Assembly (NCBI RefSeq): GCF_000485595.1
Contig: NW_014577245.1
Span: 5,136-42,227 of the forward strand
Origin: Priapulus caudatus
Lineage: Eukaryota > Priapulida > Priapulimorpha > Priapulimorphida > Priapulidae
Direction: 5' to 3'
Length of the DNA stretch: 37,092 nucleotides
A model generated the notes under the pieces. The model was not told where the DNA came from. It saw only the letters and a program-made list of their open reading frames with translations, and searched no databases. The first letter of the stretch is position 1; every line of letters begins with the position of its first letter. Below, piece by piece: positions 30,911 to 37,092 of this stretch. The translations under genes were made by a program, and so were the position numbers.

Positions 30911-32924
30911 CTCTCACATATGTCAAAAAGTATTTCAATATCGTAATCTAAATGCAAATGTGGAAAATCCTAAAAACGCAAATCTATTCATTTAAACTCG
31001 AAATATACTCGTCTAATTCGAACGATCGGAATGTGGAGAACACACCAACGTCGGCACACGAGAACAATATACACCCACGTAAGAGCCACGCCTAGTGTTA
31101 AATTGTCAACAAGAATAACACCAAAGCACTCTTTATTTTTAAAGGACAACATGTTACCACCAACAAGGACAAGACAGCAGCCACACGATAGTGATATTTC
31201 TCACGGAAGCTGATAGAAAATGGGCAACCATCCACTACTATACTGCATAGCGCGAGATTTCCTAACGATAATAGCTTAGATTGACTTTGATTAAGCTTCA
31301 GAAGTTCATATCCTTCTGCTCCCGGCCAAACATCTAGCAGATCATCGTGTGCAAACAAGAAATTAAAGAATGCATGGCGCGTAGAAGAAGGTAAAAGCTG
31401 GTGGCAAAGCCACATCTACATAACCGCGCATCTGTCGGCCTGCAAAATCCAATCTGCCTCGAAGCCAGAGAACTCTCGGCTGGGAACCACTGGGTTTAAA
31501 AAAATCTCGAAACCACTTTTCGGAAAATTTCATGAAAAACGAGTTTTGAGTTGAGTCAGTTGTATGCGGCTCGTGTTTGAAGTGTTTGAATTAGCACGAG
31601 CAACCGCCAAACATTCAAAACAGGTTTGAAACACTGTTGCGCAACCAGTCCACACACATATAGCACACACACGTATATACATAGCACATACAATACAAAT
31701 ATATGACAAACTAAAAACTATAATCCGAGTATTACACCGTTGACATTTTCTCATACGACTCGAAATGTTTTCCCTGTTTTTTTCTTCATCGAAGAAAAGT
31801 TCACACGTCATCCGAATCACTGTAGAAATACTAGAGTCCAGAGATCAGCTCTAGTCGCTCCCGCCCCCACAGTTCTTTGCGCATACAGATTACGGACCAA
31901 GCTGCTTAAAATTCACCATGACTTCACGAGAATCCTACAGATGAAATGATCACCGTCTCCACTCATGATTGACAGGTATCTCACCAGGTATATTATATCT
32001 CACCAGGTACGCAAGCAAAGCAAGCGCTGGTCTCGTTCACCTAGCTTGAACTCTAAATAAACAGCTTATACGCGTAAACAAAAAGTATTCAAATTATATT
32101 ACAAAATATGTTTAGCTTAAACTATATTCACTGTTACAACCGCGTCATCAACTACCATTAGTTAAGGGCCTTCCTTTATAGGGTGGACAACGCAGGCCCT
32201 CAAGTGTAGGGTCCAAAAGAAGAGATATCAACAACTTTATCTTCATCTTACAACTTTTCCTGGGCTTATATACTTACTGGGCTATGCTAAATACTATATT
32301 ATGCTTCCTGGGCAAACCTATTAGTCCACGAGGTTTAGGAATAATCGAAAATCAGGCAGTAGCAGCTATACCAACTCGAACAGCACAACGCACACGAACT
32401 TACACACGTTACATGCATTTTCCTGTACCGTGTTACGTGTACGCCTTCTTTCACGGGGGCCTCTCCACTGTCTAGTTTTGTCTCAGTGGGAGGTTAGGAG
32501 TGGGGGCGGGGAAAATCACCAGCAGCAAAAGCAGTTTCACAAAGACACCCTCAGCATACGTATACCTTCTTAATTTAAGTTCGCTACGGATAAACGCGGG
32601 GTGCATATATCAATTAGCAAACCAGACAGAAAAATTGTAAATACATTCACAGACTTAACCAGACCTAGAAGATGAATAATGATAACACATTCTTTGACCC
32701 AGCACTGCCTTGATCGGCTATAGTGTGTCTGCATTCAACACCAGGCCTCGTACACTGATTGATCTGCCGATAATGAATTTTCAGCAACTTTAGAACGTGA
32801 CTAGTGTATGTAATACACATACGCATATATTGTGTATTCCCATTACGGCATGCAGATCATATTCGACTTTCACATGAAACTGATATGACACCGACACACA
32901 TACATACGTGGCTACATGAGCGCG
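30911..32924. other. No gene recognised
   Basis: Several short frames were inspected (for example minus 31098-31415, containing HAFFNFLFAHDDLLDVWPGA). None matches a family I recognise, and missing SLCO exons were not found. Confidence 0.4.
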
Positions 32925-33478
32925 CATGCGTTCGTGTATGCGTGCGTGTACCCGTGCGTGTAAACGTGTGTGTATGAGTGCGTGTAAACGTGTGTGTATG
33001 AGTGCGTGTATACATTCGTGTATGCGTGCGTGTACGCGTGCGTGTATACGTGCGTATATATGTGCGTGTATGCGTTCGTGTATGCGTGCGTGTATGCGTG
33101 CGTATATGCGTGCGTGTATGCATTCGTGTATGCGTGCGTGAATGCGTGCGTGTATGCGTACGTGTATGCGTGTGTGTGTGCGACGTGCGTGCGTGTGCGA
33201 CGTGCGTTCGTGTGTGCGTGCGTGTATACGTGCGTTTATGAGTGCGTGTATATGTGTGCGCATACGTGTGTGTATGCGTGCGTGTATACGTGCGTGTGTG
33301 CGTGCATGCGTGCGTGTATACGTGCGTTTATGAGTGCGTGTATATGTGTGTGCATACGTGTGTATGCGTGCGTGTATACGTGCGTGTGTGCGTGCATGCG
33401 TGCGTGTATACGTGCGTTTATGAGTGCGTGTATACGTGTGTGCATACGTGTGTGTATGCGCGCGTGTATACGTGAGAA
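32925..33478 (+). repeat. TGCGTGTA-type repeat, alternating purine-pyrimidine
   Basis: About 550 bp of TGYG/TGTA steps (TGCGTGCGTGTATGCGTGCG). Higher-order units of about 97 bp appear in 33205-33470 (TATACGTGCGTTTATGAGTG at three positions). Long open frames on both strands derive from the repeat. Strict alternation makes it a strong Z-DNA candidate. Confidence 0.95.
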
Positions 33479-33479
33479 C

Positions 33480-33840
33480 CACCCACCCCTACCGTCAACC
33501 ACTAAACACCCACCCCTAGCCTTCAATAACTAACCACCCACCCCTAGCCACCAACAACCCAGCCATTAGCCTTCAACCACTAACCACCCACCCCTAGCCT
33601 TCAACCACTAACCACCCACCCCTAGCCTTCAACCACTAACCACCCACCCCTAGCCTTCAACCACTAACCACCCACCCCTAGCCTTCAACCACTAACCACC
33701 CACCCCTAGTCTTCAACCACTTGAAGGCTAGGGGTGGGTGGTTAGTGGTTGAAGGCTAGGGGTGGGTGGTTGCCACTAACCACCCACCCCTAGCCTTCAA
33801 CCACTAACCACCCACCCACCTCTAGCGAACAGTAACCACC
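33480..33840 (+). repeat. 28-bp C-rich minisatellite with an internal inversion
   Basis: The unit is CTTCAACCACTAACCACCCA followed by CCCCTAGC. It repeats about eight to ten times. At about 33719-33772 nearly two units are inverted (TTGAAGGCTAGGGGTGGGTG), after which the forward orientation resumes. The last units add an extra CCAC. Confidence 0.95.
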
Positions 33841-34287
33841 CACAAACAACTAACCAACACCGACCACCTAACCACCATTCATATATCCAGCGCAATCAAC
33901 TACAACCACAACGACGACTACCACAATCAAACAACACTATATCAGAATATTTCCCCGTCTGATATCAAAGTTAAAACAAGACTAGAATTATCTGTTGTTT
34001 ATTTCATCCACCCATGTTTTTAATGAAATCACAAGGAGGGCCCGGCTGTACTCAATTCTTACACAGTAATCCATTGTCCCCTTATTTTGTCATATCAAAT
34101 TTATCCACCTCACAATTCGCAGGTGCAGGCAGCACTGATGGGGAAATTGCCCCTACACAAGCTGCTTGTCATGCAACATTACATCGATAGTAAGTTACGT
34201 CGGACAGCGATTATTCGCTACTAGGCTCAAAGACGACCCTGTTTTCAACGAATTTAAAGATATTGTCGGTATTGGCGATGTGCCACG
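33841..34287. other. No gene recognised
   Basis: This unique-looking AT-rich sequence lies between two repeat blocks. No motif was identified. Confidence 0.4.
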
Positions 34288-34677
34288 ATGAGAAAGAGAG
34301 AGAAGGACAACGGGAAAGATAGATAGAGATAGAGAGAGAGAGGAGGGAGAGAGAGGAGGGGGAGAGAGGAGGGGGAGAGAGAGAGGGAGAGAGAAGGAGA
34401 GAGAGAGAGAGAGAGGAGGGGAGGGGCAGAAGTGAGAGAAGAGAGAGAGAGGAGGGGAGAGAAGAGAGAGAGGGAGGGGGAGAAGAGAGAGAGGAGGGAG
34501 AAGAAGAGAGGAACGTAGGNNNNNNNNNNNNNNNNNNNNNNNNNNNNNNNNNNNNNNNNNNNNNNNNNNNNNNNNNNNNNNNNNNNNNNNNNCGGTGGTC
34601 GTGTTCGTTGTTCGTCGTTCGTCGTCGTCGTCGTACGGTACGGACCGGACGGACGGTAGTAGTACGGACGACGAGAG

Positions 34678-34710
<33 letters not shown>
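34288..34710 (+). repeat. GA-rich microsatellite containing an assembly gap
   Basis: The interval consists of GAGAGAGGAGGGGGAGAGA-type sequence at 34288-34518, an N run, a GTCGTCGTC / GGACGGACGG stretch at 34593-34670, then (GA)n at about 34675-34709. Purine-rich microsatellites often break assemblies. Confidence 0.92.
34520..34592. other. Assembly gap (73 N)
   Basis: An unbroken run of 73 N. Its true length is unknown. Confidence 1.
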
Positions 34711-34712
<2 letters not shown>

Positions 34713-36840
34713 GCACCGTACATTGCTCGGAATCATTGCACTGTCTGACTTTATTACTGGCTTATTATTATTGCTCTGACAGAGCTTGCAAGCTCATGTT
34801 GATACATCTTTTATCAATGTACCGTCTTAAAATTAATTAATACAAAAATCTCAATGACAGTCCAACATACGCGCAGTATCAGTGTTGGGAAGCGCACCGA
34901 ACGGATACGAACCCCCAAAACAGATTCGTACACCGACATAGAATTCACGAAAATACGAAATTATTCACACGCTGCCGCAAAAATGTATGGGAAATGCCAC
35001 CAGCAGTAAAGCTTACACGTAGCCTGGCGGGCTGCGAATTTTTTTTTCCTTCACGTTATATCCATTGGACTCTTCTGATTGGCTGCTTTGATTTGACCAC
35101 ACCATAGATAGTGTTTGGGATACCATAGATAGTATATAAGCCGATTCGGTTTAAATTTAGTGTTAGTGTTAGTGTTAGTGTTAGGGTTAGGGTTAGGGTT
35201 AGGATTTTTGCATCATTTCTTGATATACGGAAAGTCTGATGCGGAACTTGATATGCGTATATCAAGCCCAATGAATATAACGTATAGGGAAAAAAAATTC
35301 GCTGGCGGGCTCGCCTGCTCTGTAAAAACAATACACGGGGATGCACGTACCAGCAACTGCAGTAAGGTTACGACTTATAAGGTACCGGATATAATAATAC
35401 AATAGCTTGATTGTTTCCACGCCGAACATCGTTCGAACGTGGTCTTTTTGGTAAGGCACATGGCACATCCAGCTCATAGACTAAATCCACATCAAATCAA
35501 AATATTCTATACATACTTATATCCACATCAAAGACTAGTCTTCAGAGTCTACGGGAATATATATCGAAGACGGAGAGAGACAAAGTTGATCGAATAGACA
35601 GATCAACACTGCGGATCGCATTAGAAAAAGTTTCAATTTTGCAATTAACCAGAGAAGAAGGAAGAGAATTCCAATATAAAATGACAGAAACGTAAAAGCT
35701 AAACCTAATAGGATCCTTTGAATATGGCACATGTCGAAAGCAATGATCACGCTCAGATGATCGAGTGCAACGAACAGGCTTCAAAGGATACTCTCAACCT
35801 TTTGCACGGGTATTGCTCTAATGAAGATTAAACGTTTATTGACGAATGAATCAAAACAATCACTTGTTTTATTTATAGAGGAGATATATCTTTATGCTCA
35901 ATGTAAACAATTTCATGAAATTTCCAGCCCCTAATTATATGTTACCACAAAAATTTTGAATTTTTATGTAAAAATATCTCAATTACCAGAAAGAGTGAGG
36001 ATACAACATTTTCGCCACATGTTAAGCACAATATGTACCAAAATAGTGCATTAGGATTTTTCATATTTACCGATAAAAAAAAAAAACCGATAAAATTTTT
36101 ACGAATAAAGAGAAAATAACTCATAAAATACGGCATTTAATAACAATCCCTGACGCACTTTTTTACAGCAATATGTTACCATTACAACGAGTGTAAAATT
36201 AAATTATTCCGAGTTGTAATCACAGAAAAATAACCATTTATACATCGACTACTAAGTCAGAAATTGGAACGGAGAAATCAGCGTTTTTCTGACGTCAGCC
36301 GCGGCTCACTACGCATGTACGCGGGCAAGCAAAACGCGCTGACAGTTCACATGTACCGTTATATGTGAGAAATGATCATGTACACAGGTGGCACATAGTG
36401 TTAGCCATCGAATAAAGTTGAAAATGAAAAATCGGTAAAAATTTTCCTAAAACCTTCAGAGTATCTTTAAGCAAGAGTCAATCTTCACCTGACCAAGATA
36501 AATTAGAAACACCGTCGCAGAGTATATATACCCCTAACATTGTTCGTTGCTTGACTATAACTATTATATCGTTTGTAAACACTGATAATTACCTTCCACC
36601 TAATAAAGCTTCTGGTATTAGCTAAGAGAGAGACTATCGTGAGGCAGAGAGGAAAGAACCAAAGATTGTTCTGCAGTTGTGTCACGTGCATGAATGCCTG
36701 TAGCGACAGCCAGCGTTGAAGGGCACCCTAACTATTACCCATCTATCACGTAATCATCATAACCTCATTAGCTAGCCACTCACGAGGGGATTCACGTTAT
36801 CTCGTACGTCACATGCATACTGGACGTTTATTAGGATGGG
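34711..36840. other. No gene recognised; telomere-like tract inside
   Basis: The stretch holds the tract at 35156-35204 and AT-rich sequence. Open frames (for example 35056-35405, 35535-35784) carry no family signature. Confidence 0.4.
35156..35204 (+). repeat. Interstitial telomere-like tract 2
   Basis: Four to five TTAGTG hexamers grade into three to four perfect TTAGGG hexamers, ending TTAGGATTTT. Two pure blocks of variant then canonical repeat differ from the mixed tract at 16508. Confidence 0.92.
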
Positions 36841-36862
36841 TATATATATATATATATATATA
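36841..36862. repeat. (TA)n microsatellite
   Basis: About 11 TA dinucleotides. Confidence 0.95.
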
Positions 36863-36940
36863 ATATATAGAAAATTTTTCTTACATTCATCATAATATAC
36901 TTTACGTATCGTACATTACGTAGCTTTACATTGATATTAT

Positions 36941-36990
36941 CAGGAGTTAATAATGACAAATTTTTTAAGGTTTGTAATTATTAACTCCTG
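36941..36990. mobile_element. 50-bp palindromic mini-element of the foldback family
   Basis: CAGGAGTTAATAATGACAAA and its inverse TTTGTAATTATTAACTCCTG are separated by about 10 bp. Perfect 7-bp flanks ATATTAT (36934-36940 and 36991-36997). Confidence 0.85.
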
Positions 36991-37092
36991 ATATTATTAT
37001 ATACTTTAGATATCGATGAAACCGCCACAGTGACGTCTCCAAATCTGCGATACGTTTTTTTACCAAACGGCAATCGAATTAAAGCAGTGAAG

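Noticed and set aside
31098-31415. Minus-strand frame containing HAFFNFLFAHDDLLDVWPGA
   Set aside because: It looks somewhat protein-like but matches no family I recognise, has no convincing splice sites and is isolated.
32790-33533. Long His/Thr/Arg- or Cys/Val-rich frames in the TGYG tract
   Set aside because: Repeat-derived in multiple frames on both strands, with no start, splice or domain evidence.
34195-34736. Minus-strand frames spanning the N gap
   Set aside because: They run through unknown bases and a GA/TC microsatellite. The Leu/Ser/Pro composition comes from the repeat.

Overview
This is nuclear DNA from an animal. Coding sequence is split by GT-AG introns, intergenic DNA is AT-rich, and simple repeats and small DNA transposons are abundant. 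The five recognisable loci are typical metazoan genes: TDP2 (minus), POLR3K (plus), METTL5 (plus), a C2H2 zinc-finger protein (plus) and the 3' end of an SLCO/OATP transporter (minus). Two short interstitial tracts of TTAGGG-like repeats, plus repeat tails resembling those of marine invertebrates, suggest a non-insect invertebrate. The phylum cannot be fixed from the sequence.

Positions 1-15753 are dominated by a tandem duplication. Copy 1 (1-7316) and copy 2 (8331-15753) are the same sequence, separated by about 1 kb present only once (7317-8330). Each copy holds TDP2 exons 1-2 and POLR3K exons 1-2 in head-to-head arrangement, a (CT)n tract, a 60-bp minisatellite in an LTR-like segment and a LINE-like tail. 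The single-copy piece holds TDP2 exons 3-5. One coherent locus can be read: TDP2 exon 1 to exon 5 leftwards, POLR3K exons 1-3 rightwards, then METTL5. The copies differ mostly by single-base indels. Copy 1 is clean where copy 2 is broken (TDP2 exon 1, POLR3K exons 1 and 2), and copy 2 is clean where copy 1 is broken (TDP2 exon 2). This points to an uncollapsed, poorly polished assembly duplication rather than two functional loci. The right breakpoint lies inside the arm of a foldback transposon.

Positions 15707-21000 hold the complete 784-bp foldback element, a telomere-like tract, POLR3K exon 3, an intronless METTL5, and a gene-free stretch with a TATATGATTACATTA-type array. Positions 21003-23500 hold two minisatellites (69 bp and 72 bp), the zinc-finger gene whose frame stays open back through the 72-bp array, and a small hAT-type element with a perfect 8-bp target duplication. 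Positions 23500-26700 show no gene.

Positions 26718-29408 carry the last three exons of an SLCO transporter. The introns upstream of two of them are filled by tandem repeats that begin at the 3' splice site and copy the acceptor plus a few exon bases many times. A second foldback element (29602-30430) sits inside one of these arrays. Two 46-50-bp palindromes related to the foldback termini, with perfect 7-bp target duplications, lie at 30858 and 36941. The right end holds a 550-bp alternating TGYG tract, a C-rich minisatellite with an internal inversion, a GA-rich tract containing an assembly gap (34520-34592), and a telomere-like tract, with no recognisable gene.
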